A DNA stretch of 55,367 bases from Gemmatimonadota bacterium (GTDB lineage Bacteria > Gemmatimonadota > Gemmatimonadetes > Gemmatimonadales > Gemmatimonadaceae), in assembly GCA_016874035.1 (NCBI GenBank), contig VGVM01000010.1, positions 1 through 55,367 of the forward strand. Direction: 5' to 3'. Made by a program: the position numbers and the translations under genes. How positions within the stretch are numbered: position 1 is the stretch's first letter; each line of letters starts with the position of its first letter. Positions 28,664 through 35,653 of the stretch are shown here, piece after piece. Under the pieces are notes generated by a model. It was not told the origin of the DNA, did no database searches, and saw only the letters and a list, made by a program, of their open reading frames with translations.

Positions 28664-29235
28664 CGGCCGCCGCCCGCGGCGCGAATGCGCGAGAGATTCG
28701 GCTTGAGCACGGCGCGGAAGGGCAGGGCCGCGGACGGCGCGCGAAGCGCCGCGAGCCGACTGCGGACGCCGGCACCCATCACGCAGGCGAGCGCGCAGGC
28801 GACGCCATCGGCGGCGTCCGCCGGCTGGGGCGCCTGTTTCAACCGCAGCAGCCGCGCGACCATGGCCTGCACCTGCGCCTTGGTCGCCGAGCCGGTGCCC
28901 ACGACAGTCTTCTTCACCAGCTTGGGAGCGTATTCATGGATTTCGAGACCCGCGCGCTGCCCGGCGAGCAGCACCACGCCGCGCGCGTGGCCGAGCACCA
29001 CCGTCGTCCGCACGTTCTTCGCGAAGAACACGTCTTCGACCGCAATGGCCTCGGGCTTGTGTCGCTCGATGACTTCGGTGATCCCCTCGAAGATCTCGGC
29101 GACCCTGGCGGCGAGCGATGCGCGTGGTGAGGTGCGGATCACGCCACACTCGACCAGCGTCGGGGCGCTCCCGCCGCCACGCACGACACCGTACCCGGTC
29201 GCAGCGGTGCCGGGGTCCACGCCGAGGACGATCAC
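28660..29235 (-). CDS. ruvC: Holliday junction resolvase RuvC
   Basis: A 191-residue RNase H-fold endonuclease that cuts Holliday junctions. Catalytic carboxylates are seen in LGVDPGTAATGYG, IAVEDVFFAKN and ADAADGVACALA. The GTG at 29235 gives the normal VIVLGVDPG N terminus; longer in-frame starts would add an unusual Arg-rich leader. It starts 25 nt after the yebC stop. The C-terminal 20 residues (NLSRIRAAGGGR end) are basic and not conserved in the family. Confidence 0.96.
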   Translation of the reverse strand: MIVLGVDPGTAATGYGVVRGGGSAPTLVECGVIRTSPRASLAARVAEIFEGITEVIERHKPEAIAVEDVFFAKNVRTTVVLGHARGVVLLAGQRAGLEIHEYAPKLVKKTVVGTGSATKAQVQAMVARLLRLKQAPQPADAADGVACALACVMGAGVRSRLAALRAPSAALPFRAVLKPNLSRIRAAGGGR

Positions 29236-29260
29236 GCGTTCACGCGGCGCAATCCTGCGT

Positions 29261-30004
29261 TCAGGCCTGCGCCATGGCGGACACGTCAATGTCGAAATTC
29301 GCGTCCACCTTCTGCACGTCGTCGAGGTCTTCAATGGCCTCGATCAGTTTCAGCAGCGCGTCCGCATCCGGGCCCTCGACGCGCACCGTGCTCTTCGGGA
29401 TCCACGACAGCTCGGCACGCTCGGCCTTGAGGCCGGCTGCCTCGAGCGCGCTCTTCACGCCGTGGAGGTCGGCCGGCGTGGTCGTGATCACGAATGCCTC
29501 GTCGTCCTTGGCGAAATCCTCAGCCCCTGCCTCCAGCGCATTCTCCATCGCCGCATCCTCGTCCATCCCGTTCGCCGGGACGAACACGTGGCCCTTGCGG
29601 TCGAACATGAAGGCGACCGAGTTCGTGGTACCGAGGTTCCCACCCCCGCGCGACAGCTTCGCCCGCACTTCGGCGACCGTGCGCGTCGGGTTGTCGGTGA
29701 GCGCCTGGATCATCAACGCCACGCCGCCCGGGCCGTAGGCCTCGTAGGTGGCTTCGACGTACTCCACGCCCTCGAGTTCGCCGGTCCCCTTCTTGACCGC
29801 GCGCTCGATGTTGTCCTTCGGCATGGACTGCGCCTTGGCGTTCTCAATTGCCGTGCGAAGGCGTGGGTTGCCGTCGGGGTCGCCGCCGCCCTGCTTCGCC
29901 GCGACGGTGATTTCACGAATGAGCTTCGTGAACATGGCGCCGCGCTTGGCGTCAGTCGCCGCCTTGTAGTGCTTGATCTGCTTCCATTTACTGTGGCCAG
30001 CCAT
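29261..30004 (-). CDS. yebC: YebC/PmpR-family protein
   Basis: A 247-residue member of the YebC/TACO1 family, known as DNA-binding regulators or, in recent work, ribosome-associated translation factors for difficult motifs. Signatures are MAGHSKWKQIKHYKAATDAK, KLIREITVAAKQGGGDP, NPRLRTAIENAKAQ-MPKDNIERA and YEAYGPGGVA. Length is normal. First gene of the nine-gene run; yebC next to ruvCAB is a widely conserved arrangement. Confidence 0.97.
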   Translation of the reverse strand: MAGHSKWKQIKHYKAATDAKRGAMFTKLIREITVAAKQGGGDPDGNPRLRTAIENAKAQSMPKDNIERAVKKGTGELEGVEYVEATYEAYGPGGVALMIQALTDNPTRTVAEVRAKLSRGGGNLGTTNSVAFMFDRKGHVFVPANGMDEDAAMENALEAGAEDFAKDDEAFVITTTPADLHGVKSALEAAGLKAERAELSWIPKSTVRVEGPDADALLKLIEAIEDLDDVQKVDANFDIDVSAMAQA

Positions 30005-30045
30005 ACCGCCGCGTCCCTGCAGGAGAGAGGAGTCGAATCCGTGGC

Positions 30046-30053
30046 TAAAGATA
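30046..30053 (-). promoter_or_regulatory. putative promoter element TATCTTTA for the yebC-fmt run
   Basis: TATCTTTA on the reverse strand differs from TAnnTTTG by one base and is flanked by GGC/GCC. It lies 41 nt before ATG 30004, so unlike several other units here this transcript would have a leader of about 35 nt. Confidence 0.5.
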
Positions 30054-30084
30054 GCCGCGACCGTGGAAGGGCTCAAAATGAGAA

Positions 30085-30114
30085 ACGGCGGGGCCCGCGT
30101 GGGGACCCCGCCGT
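30085..30114 (-). terminator. intrinsic terminator after the ATPase-CsgG-barrel genes
   Basis: ACGGCGGGG (30085-30093) pairs perfectly with CCCCGCCGT (30106-30114) around a 12-nt loop. On the reverse strand the stem is followed by the T-rich TTTCTCATTTTG. It lies 39 nt past the stop of the beta-barrel gene and before the yebC promoter, separating the two reverse-strand units. Confidence 0.8.
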
Positions 30115-30152
30115 CCAAGTGCCCCGCGTCAACCGGGGGCGCGGACCTGCGC

Positions 30153-31262
30153 CTACCGCAGGCGGACCAGGAACAGCCCGCGAAAACCGCTCACGTCAAT
30201 GGATGTGGTGGAGCCGATCGGATACACGTTGCCGACCGAGTAGGTCAGCGACGGGTTCAACGACAGCGGTCCCATCGACCAGCGCATGCGCACGCCGCCT
30301 GACCCGACAAAGCCTGCCTTCTCGCCCGCGCGCATCCACGCGCGCGCGTCCGCGTTCGGCTGCACGTACACTCCGCCCATGTTGAATCCGACTGCGATGC
30401 TGCCGCTGGCGATGTTTTCCCATGGCGAGACCGCACCGATCTGCTGGCCCTCGCCTCGGTAGAGGTCCCATGCCGTGATCGTGATGTCACCAAAGCTGGT
30501 CGGCATGTAGAGGCCGACCTGTCCGATCGTGCGCGGACCGGACGCAAACGTCGTCGAATCCGCCTTGTCGTCGCCGAACGAAGAGCGCGTGCCTGAAATG
30601 GACAGGCGTCCGTCGCCGATTGCCCGGTCAATGCCGAACCGCATGCGAGCTTCTGCCCCCGGTTCGAACCGGAGCACGCTGGTCTGCACCTCGTAGGCGT
30701 CGAACGGCTGCGAATACCGGTAGCTGCCGCCGAGTCCGACGTTCCATTCGCCCAGGCTCCAGGCGAGCGCGAGGCCACTGGTCAGCGCTCCTCCGCTTCC
30801 CATGGACGACACCGGGTAGAGCAGGAAGCTGCTGCCGATCTGCCCGGCCGCCGCCTGCTGGCCGTCGGGCACTTTGTACATCCCGGTCGGGATGTTGCCA
30901 CCGATCGTCAGCACGGCGCGCCCGCCGAACAGCGACGCGTTCAGCCGCGCCTGCGTGTCCGTAAGCCCCGAGATCTTGCTGGCGACGACTCCGTTTTCAC
31001 TGACGCGACTGTCCGCCCACGACGTGGACACGTCAGCGGTGAGCCAGCTGGAGATCGGCAAGATCACGGCGAGTGGAATGGACAGCTGCGTGACGGTCTT
31101 CTCTGCGCCGCTCGCACCGATCTTGTAGTTCACGTACTGCGGCCCGGTGATCGCCGTTACATCGCCGAGACCCTGCGCGCCGGCAGGGCGCGCGCCGGTC
31201 GCGGCACAGAGTGCGGCCATCAGGACTGCCGCGCTGAGCGAATGCGTGTTTGCCACGCTCAT
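30153..31262 (-). CDS. predicted outer-membrane beta-barrel protein
   Basis: A 369-residue protein with a signal peptide (residues 1-30, ending RPAGAQ) and then alternating strands rich in Gly, Ser, Thr and aromatic residues (LAWSLGEWNVGLGGSYRYS, IDRAIGDGRLSISGTRS, IAVGFNMGGVYVQPNADARA), ending in the strand RGLFLVRLR. This pattern fits a mid-size outer-membrane barrel. I do not recognise a named family. It follows the CsgG/TPR gene by 12 nt, so it may be a partner or export channel of that protein. Terminated by the hairpin at 30085-30114. Confidence 0.75.
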   Translation of the reverse strand: MSVANTHSLSAAVLMAALCAATGARPAGAQGLGDVTAITGPQYVNYKIGASGAEKTVTQLSIPLAVILPISSWLTADVSTSWADSRVSENGVVASKISGLTDTQARLNASLFGGRAVLTIGGNIPTGMYKVPDGQQAAAGQIGSSFLLYPVSSMGSGGALTSGLALAWSLGEWNVGLGGSYRYSQPFDAYEVQTSVLRFEPGAEARMRFGIDRAIGDGRLSISGTRSSFGDDKADSTTFASGPRTIGQVGLYMPTSFGDITITAWDLYRGEGQQIGAVSPWENIASGSIAVGFNMGGVYVQPNADARAWMRAGEKAGFVGSGGVRMRWSMGPLSLNPSLTYSVGNVYPIGSTTSIDVSGFRGLFLVRLR

Positions 31263-31274
31263 CGCTCCCGCTCC

Positions 31275-32681
31275 TTACGGCGTCCCGGGGCGCGTGATCA
31301 CGATGGTGATCTGCCCCGTCCGCGTCGCTGGCTGGTTCGTCCCGGTGGCTTCCGACTGGGCGTTTCGCTCCTGCGGCATGTTGTTGCCCGTGTTGTTGGT
31401 CGTGTTGCCGCCGCCCGTGTTGTTCTGCGCGCTATTGGTCATCGTCGGGTTCACGTCGCCCACGACAGTGTTCAGCGTGGCGTTGAGCGTCACCTCAGTG
31501 GCTCGGCCTTGCTGCGCGGCCGCGACCACGGCGCCTTCGGCCGAGTTCTGCAGCCCCGTTGTCACGGTCTGGCTTGTCACCTGCTGTCCCGTACGGGCCT
31601 GCGCGGCCGACTGCGCCCGCTGGAGCGCGGCGCCGAAGCCGGGATCCTGCGCCCGGGCTGCCTCGAAGAACCGCACCGCCTCGTCGAGCCGGCCGGCGTC
31701 CTCGGCGACCAGGCCGCGCGAGAAGTTCAGGAACGCCTGAAAGTTCTGCGTCGGCCGCCGATCGAACTCGCGCCGTTCGGCGACCGTGAGCACGATGCCC
31801 AGGCTCTCGAACACACGCAGCACGAACTGTTTCTCGGTGTCGAAGATGGCGTCCATGAGGCCATCCTGGCTGGGATTGCCCTCCACCTGCGACGTATTCG
31901 TATTCACCGTCGCGCCCGTCAGGTTCAGCGTCGGGCCGCCAGGCGCGATGATCTGCCCGTTCAGGATGCGGCCGGCGGCAATCAGCTTGCCCGCGCGAGT
32001 TGCGGTCGCAGCATCAACCTGCGTGGACTGCGAAAGGCGGATTTCATCGGCGATCGCCTGCATGCGGTCACGCTCGAGCACACGCAGCGACGCCGACCGC
32101 GCGAGGTCCGCGACGACCAGCTCGGCCACCCCGCGTCCGAGCGGAAGCAGCGTTGTGTCAGAGCACGTGCACTGGAACGGGAGCACCGCCACGGTCGTGC
32201 CGGGCGCCTGCTGGCCGCGGAGTGCTGTCTCATTGGCGACTGCGGCGGCCGCCTGCAACTTGAGCTCATCCTTTGCCATCGCAACCAGGCGCGCGCGGAT
32301 CTGCTCACGCACTTTCTTCGTCTTGCCGACCTCGAGATACTTGCCATACGCCGTGCGGGCGGCGGTGAAGTCCTTCAGCGCCTCCGAGGACAGTCCGGAG
32401 TACAGCGCAGCCAAGCCGTCTTTCGGGTCGAGCTGCCGTGCCTGATCGAGGACGGTCCGCGCATCGGCGAACCGGTCGAGCCGGTGGTACGCGAGCCCGA
32501 GTGCGCGCAGCACCTTCGCCGAGTTCGGCTTGTTCGCCCGGTCGCGCTCGAGCTTTGACAGTGTCGCCGAGGTCGGCGTCTGCGTGATGGCCTGCGCTTG
32601 CAGGGCGCCTGGGGTCGCACTCGCGCACGCGAACGCATACGCAAGGGCCAGCGCGGCCGTGGGCATGAGCTTCTGACTCAT
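31275..32681 (-). CDS. CsgG/HfaB-like periplasmic protein with TPR repeats
   Basis: A 468-residue exported protein (signal peptide about 1-30, GALQAQA). TPR-like repeats span about 40-130 (LRALGLAYHRLDRFADARTV). The core about 145-290 has the CsgG look: TVAVLPFQCTCSD, GVAELVVADLARSASLRVLERDRMQAI and AGKLIAAGRILNGQI. A further TPR (FLNFSRGLVAEDAGRLDEAV) precedes an Asn/Thr/Gly/Gln-rich low-complexity tail. CsgG proteins form outer-membrane export pores for curli or adhesive proteins; here no lipobox is seen, so a soluble or non-lipidated form is likely. A strong AAAGGAG site lies before ATG 32681. The unusual Cys pair CTC is notable. Confidence 0.82.
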   Translation of the reverse strand: MSQKLMPTAALALAYAFACASATPGALQAQAITQTPTSATLSKLERDRANKPNSAKVLRALGLAYHRLDRFADARTVLDQARQLDPKDGLAALYSGLSSEALKDFTAARTAYGKYLEVGKTKKVREQIRARLVAMAKDELKLQAAAAVANETALRGQQAPGTTVAVLPFQCTCSDTTLLPLGRGVAELVVADLARSASLRVLERDRMQAIADEIRLSQSTQVDAATATRAGKLIAAGRILNGQIIAPGGPTLNLTGATVNTNTSQVEGNPSQDGLMDAIFDTEKQFVLRVFESLGIVLTVAERREFDRRPTQNFQAFLNFSRGLVAEDAGRLDEAVRFFEAARAQDPGFGAALQRAQSAAQARTGQQVTSQTVTTGLQNSAEGAVVAAAQQGRATEVTLNATLNTVVGDVNPTMTNSAQNNTGGGNTTNNTGNNMPQERNAQSEATGTNQPATRTGQITIVITRPGTP

Positions 32682-32694
32682 CGTCGTTGCTCCT

Positions 32695-33558
32695 TTACCG
32701 ATCTGGGTCCAGCATGTCTTCGAACCGCAACCACTGCTTGTAAAAGTACAGGTCCACATACCCGGTGCCACCGTTTCGGTTCTTCAGGATCAAGAGTTCC
32801 GTCGCGCCTTCGACACCGGTGCCGGGGTTGTGCATTTCTTCCCGGTACACGCCGAGCACCACGTCGGCGTACTGCTTCACCGCTCCGAGCGCTCCAAAGT
32901 CACCCAGCGCCGGACGGGGATTTTGCCGCCCCGGTCCGACCTCCGGAAGATCCGTGATCACGACGAGCGCGATGCCGCTCGCGACGGCCACCGACTTCAG
33001 GCCCTGGACGACCGCAGCGAGCTCCTCGGCCTTGTCTCTCGCGCCGAGAGTCAGCGATTGGATCGGGTCCACGAATGCGACACGGACATCGAGTGTGCGA
33101 CGGAGCGCATCGCCGAACGTCTGGAGGCCGCCATATGGGATCACGTCAATCACAGGGGCGCCATCGCGCAGCCGGATGGCGGCGGCCCCGACCGCAGAGC
33201 GCGTAACCTCGTCGAGCGCGCCGCTGCGAATGTCGTCAATCCGCGCGCGGCCCTCGATGGCGAGGACCCGTTCCATCACACGTTCCACCGACATCTCGCC
33301 GGTGAAGAACGCCGCGTTTGTGCCGTCCTGTGCCATGCGCAGCGCCATCGCGAGCGCCAGCGCCGACTTTCCCACACCGGACTCGCCGCCGATCACCACG
33401 AGGTCGCCGGAGCGGATGCCGCCGCCAAGCCACTTATCGACGCTCGGAAACCCGGCCGCAAACGTGTCTCCGGTGGGCACGCCGTCGCTTGCCGCGTCCA
33501 CTCGCTGGACGAGTCGCGAAAGCGGGGTCTGATCCGTCTGTCGGAGGATCGGCGGCAT
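32695..33558 (-). CDS. DnaB C-terminal-like RecA-fold ATPase
   Basis: A 287-residue RecA-fold ATPase. Walker A is GGESGVGKSALALAMA, the DnaB-type FFTGEMSVERVMERVLAIEG follows, Walker B is VRVAFVDPIQSL, and the C-terminal part (GAVKQYADVVLGVYREE, LLILKNRNGGTGYVDLYF) resembles the replicative helicase and RadA core. The N-terminal primase-binding domain of DnaB is absent, so it is not the main replicative helicase. It lies 13 nt before the CsgG gene, an unexpected partner for a cytosolic ATPase. Function unknown. The start ATG 33558 has a TACATTCC element 4 nt upstream. Confidence 0.82.
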   Translation of the reverse strand: MPPILRQTDQTPLSRLVQRVDAASDGVPTGDTFAAGFPSVDKWLGGGIRSGDLVVIGGESGVGKSALALAMALRMAQDGTNAAFFTGEMSVERVMERVLAIEGRARIDDIRSGALDEVTRSAVGAAAIRLRDGAPVIDVIPYGGLQTFGDALRRTLDVRVAFVDPIQSLTLGARDKAEELAAVVQGLKSVAVASGIALVVITDLPEVGPGRQNPRPALGDFGALGAVKQYADVVLGVYREEMHNPGTGVEGATELLILKNRNGGTGYVDLYFYKQWLRFEDMLDPDR

Positions 33559-33562
33559 TGGT

Positions 33563-33604
33563 GGAATGTACGCCCGTCTAGAAGCGGGCGAGGGGGCAAT
33601 ACTA
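33563..33604 (-). promoter_or_regulatory. promoter region of the DnaB-like ATPase gene
   Basis: Two candidate elements on the reverse strand: TACATTCC (33563-33570), 4 nt before the ATG, and TAGTATTG (33597-33604) inside an AT-rich island. Between them CGCCCG (33571-33576) pairs with CGGGCG (33585-33590). The hairpin could act as an attenuator of the upstream start or as an end signal for the 33656 gene. Confidence 0.4.
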
Positions 33605-33655
33605 TTGATAATCTGTTTGGCGCTGCAAGTTGCTGTGCCACAAGCACTTACGGTG

Positions 33656-34051
33656 CTACGGCCCCGCGACGGACGCGGCAACGGATTCAAGCTCCAAACG
33701 TGATGCGTTGTCCAGCGCCTGTGCCGTGACCTCGGTCACCTTTGCGAGGGCCACTCCGGCCGCCTTCCGGTCGCCTGCGCCCACCGCATCTACGACGCGG
33801 TTGAGCGCGGCCTTCGCCGTAGCGGGAATGGCGATCGTGCCCGCCCAGGTCCGCGCCGCGTCGGCCTGGGCCTTTCGCTCGCCGGCGGTCATCGTGAGGC
33901 CGCGCGTCAGGCTCAGGACGAGCCGGCCTGCCGTGTAGGCGGCGAGCAGGGACTCTCGCGGTCCGCCGAGGGCGGCCCGGCCGGTTGCCAGGGCAAGCGC
34001 CCGGAGCGGAAATGCAGGCGCGGCAAGCGTATACGGGGAGGGACCGAGCAC
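33656..34051 (-). CDS. hypothetical protein (131 aa)
   Basis: A 131-residue Ala-rich, mostly helical protein from GTG 34051 to 33656. It has an N-terminal hydrophobic patch but no clear signal peptide, and no motif I recognise (segments LLAAYTAGRLVLSLTRGLT, ALNRVVDAVGAGDRKAAG). Support for coding is positional: a TATAATTC element 4 nt before the GTG, divergent from porX, and it fills a gap of about 500 nt. Codon composition is like that of its neighbours. Function unknown. Confidence 0.6.
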   Translation of the reverse strand: MLGPSPYTLAAPAFPLRALALATGRAALGGPRESLLAAYTAGRLVLSLTRGLTMTAGERKAQADAARTWAGTIAIPATAKAALNRVVDAVGAGDRKAAGVALAKVTEVTAQALDNASRLELESVAASVAGP

Positions 34052-34055
34052 GCCG

Positions 34056-34067
34056 GAATTATACTTC
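34056..34067. promoter_or_regulatory. overlapping divergent promoter elements
   Basis: On the reverse strand TATAATTC (34056-34063) contains a perfect TATAAT and lies 4 nt before GTG 34051. On the forward strand TATACTTC (34060-34067) lies 7 nt before ATG 34075. The two overlap in ATTATA, so both genes could be fired from one bidirectional AT-rich core and their polymerases would exclude each other. Confidence 0.5.
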
Positions 34068-34074
34068 TTCCTCT

Positions 34075-35649
34075 ATGCCGGCCACGCCAAGACAGCTACT
34101 CTGGGTTGACGACGAGGCCGACCTGCTGGAGTCGCACCGGCTCTTCCTGACCGAGAAGGGATATCAGGTGGACATGGCGAGGAACGCCGCCGACGCGCTC
34201 GAGATGCTCCGCCGCCAACCGTTCGACCTCCTGCTGCTGGACGAGCAGATGCCGGGAATGCGCGGCGTCTCAATGGTCCGCGAGGCGCGCGAGCTCGCAC
34301 CGACGATTCCGGTCGTCATGGTCACGAAGAGCGAGGAGGACGGTACGCTGCGCGAGGCGCTGGGCGCGGACGTCAACGAGTACCTCGTGAAGCCGGTGAA
34401 CCCGCGGCAGGTCCTGAGCGTGGTGACGCGGATTCTCGAGGGACCAAAAATCCGCCAGCAAGCCCTGGCGCGCGCGTTCGTGGACCGCTTCCGCGAGATG
34501 GAGGCGACGGACCTGCGCGGGCTCGATTGGCGTGGCTGGATCGAGCGATACGCGGAGCTGGTGCAGTGGGACCTGGACCTCACCTCTGCGGGCGAGGCCG
34601 GGTTGCATGGGTCGCTCCGGACGCTGCTGCCCGAGGGTCGGCGCGCGTTCGCGCAGTACATCGCCAAGCAATACCCGCACTGGGTGAACGCCGGGCTCGA
34701 GGGTGACCGGCCCCCGCTCTCGATTGACGTGGTCGGCGAGTTCCTCCTGCCCGTGCTCGAGTCCGAGAAGCGCGCGCTGTTCATCGTCGTGGACTGCCTG
34801 CGGCTGGACCAATGGCGCGGGCTCGAGCCGATCATCGCGTCCATGTTCGAGGTGGACACCACGCACTACTACTCGCTGCTGCCGACGGCCACGCCGTACG
34901 CGCGCAACGCGCTGTTCAGCGGCCTCTTTCCCGGCGAGATCGCGGCGATGCACCCCGACTGGTGGGGCGAGCGGGAAGACGAGACGCTCAACGCGCACGA
35001 GCGCGAACTCCTCGAGGTGCAACTCCGCGAGGCGCGCGGCGCGACGCCGGTCCGCTATCACAAGATCTCGTCCGCGGCCGATTCCGAGCAGCTCGAACGC
35101 AACCTGGCGAACGCCATCGCGCCCGAGGGCGTCACCGCCTGCGTGTTCAACTTCGTGGACCTGCTCACCCACGGCCGCAGCGAATCGGCCATCCTGTTCG
35201 AGGTCGCCAAGGACGAGGTCGCACTGCGGCAGCTCACGCTCCAGTGGTTCAACCGTTCGGCGCTGCTTGCCGTGCTGAAGGAAGCCGCGCGCAAGCGCGT
35301 GACGGTCGTGCTCACGAGCGATCACGGTTCGATCCACTGCAACACGCCGGCCACGGTGCTCGCGCGCCGCGACGCGACGCACAACCTCCGGTACAAGTTT
35401 GGGGCGGACCTCAGGGCGGAAAACGCCGAGCAGGCCCTGCTGTTCCGCAACGAGGACGACCTCCGGCTCCCGCGCCATGGCGGCGCCACGGCCGGCGGGA
35501 ACACGCTCCTTGCCACCGGCGACTGCTTCTTCGTGTACCCGACCAAGCTGCGTGAGTACCAGCAGCGCTACCGGGGCTCGTTCCTGCACGGCGGCGTAAC
35601 GCCGGAGGAGTGCATCCTCCCGCTCGCCATCCTCACGCCGAAGCGGTGA
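34075..35649 (+). CDS. porX: PorX-like response regulator with PglZ/alkaline phosphatase-fold effector
   Basis: A 524-residue protein with receiver domain 1-125 (phospho-acceptor D56 in LLLDEQMPG), a helical linker, and a C-terminal alkaline-phosphatase superfamily (PglZ) domain about 215-520. Metal and catalytic residues are visible in FIVVDCLRLDQW, TATPYARNALFSG (nucleophile Thr region) and LTSDHGSIHC. In Bacteroidota, PorX with PorY controls type IX secretion and its output domain is a phosphodiesterase for oligonucleotides. The family match is clear; the regulatory role here is inferred, supported by the sorting-domain peptidase in this window. The paired kinase is not adjacent. MsbA-like gene starts 4 nt after the stop. 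Confidence 0.9.
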   Translation: MPATPRQLLWVDDEADLLESHRLFLTEKGYQVDMARNAADALEMLRRQPFDLLLLDEQMPGMRGVSMVREARELAPTIPVVMVTKSEEDGTLREALGADVNEYLVKPVNPRQVLSVVTRILEGPKIRQQALARAFVDRFREMEATDLRGLDWRGWIERYAELVQWDLDLTSAGEAGLHGSLRTLLPEGRRAFAQYIAKQYPHWVNAGLEGDRPPLSIDVVGEFLLPVLESEKRALFIVVDCLRLDQWRGLEPIIASMFEVDTTHYYSLLPTATPYARNALFSGLFPGEIAAMHPDWWGEREDETLNAHERELLEVQLREARGATPVRYHKISSAADSEQLERNLANAIAPEGVTACVFNFVDLLTHGRSESAILFEVAKDEVALRQLTLQWFNRSALLAVLKEAARKRVTVVLTSDHGSIHCNTPATVLARRDATHNLRYKFGADLRAENAEQALLFRNEDDLRLPRHGGATAGGNTLLATGDCFFVYPTKLREYQQRYRGSFLHGGVTPEECILPLAILTPKR

Positions 35650-35653
35650 GCCC

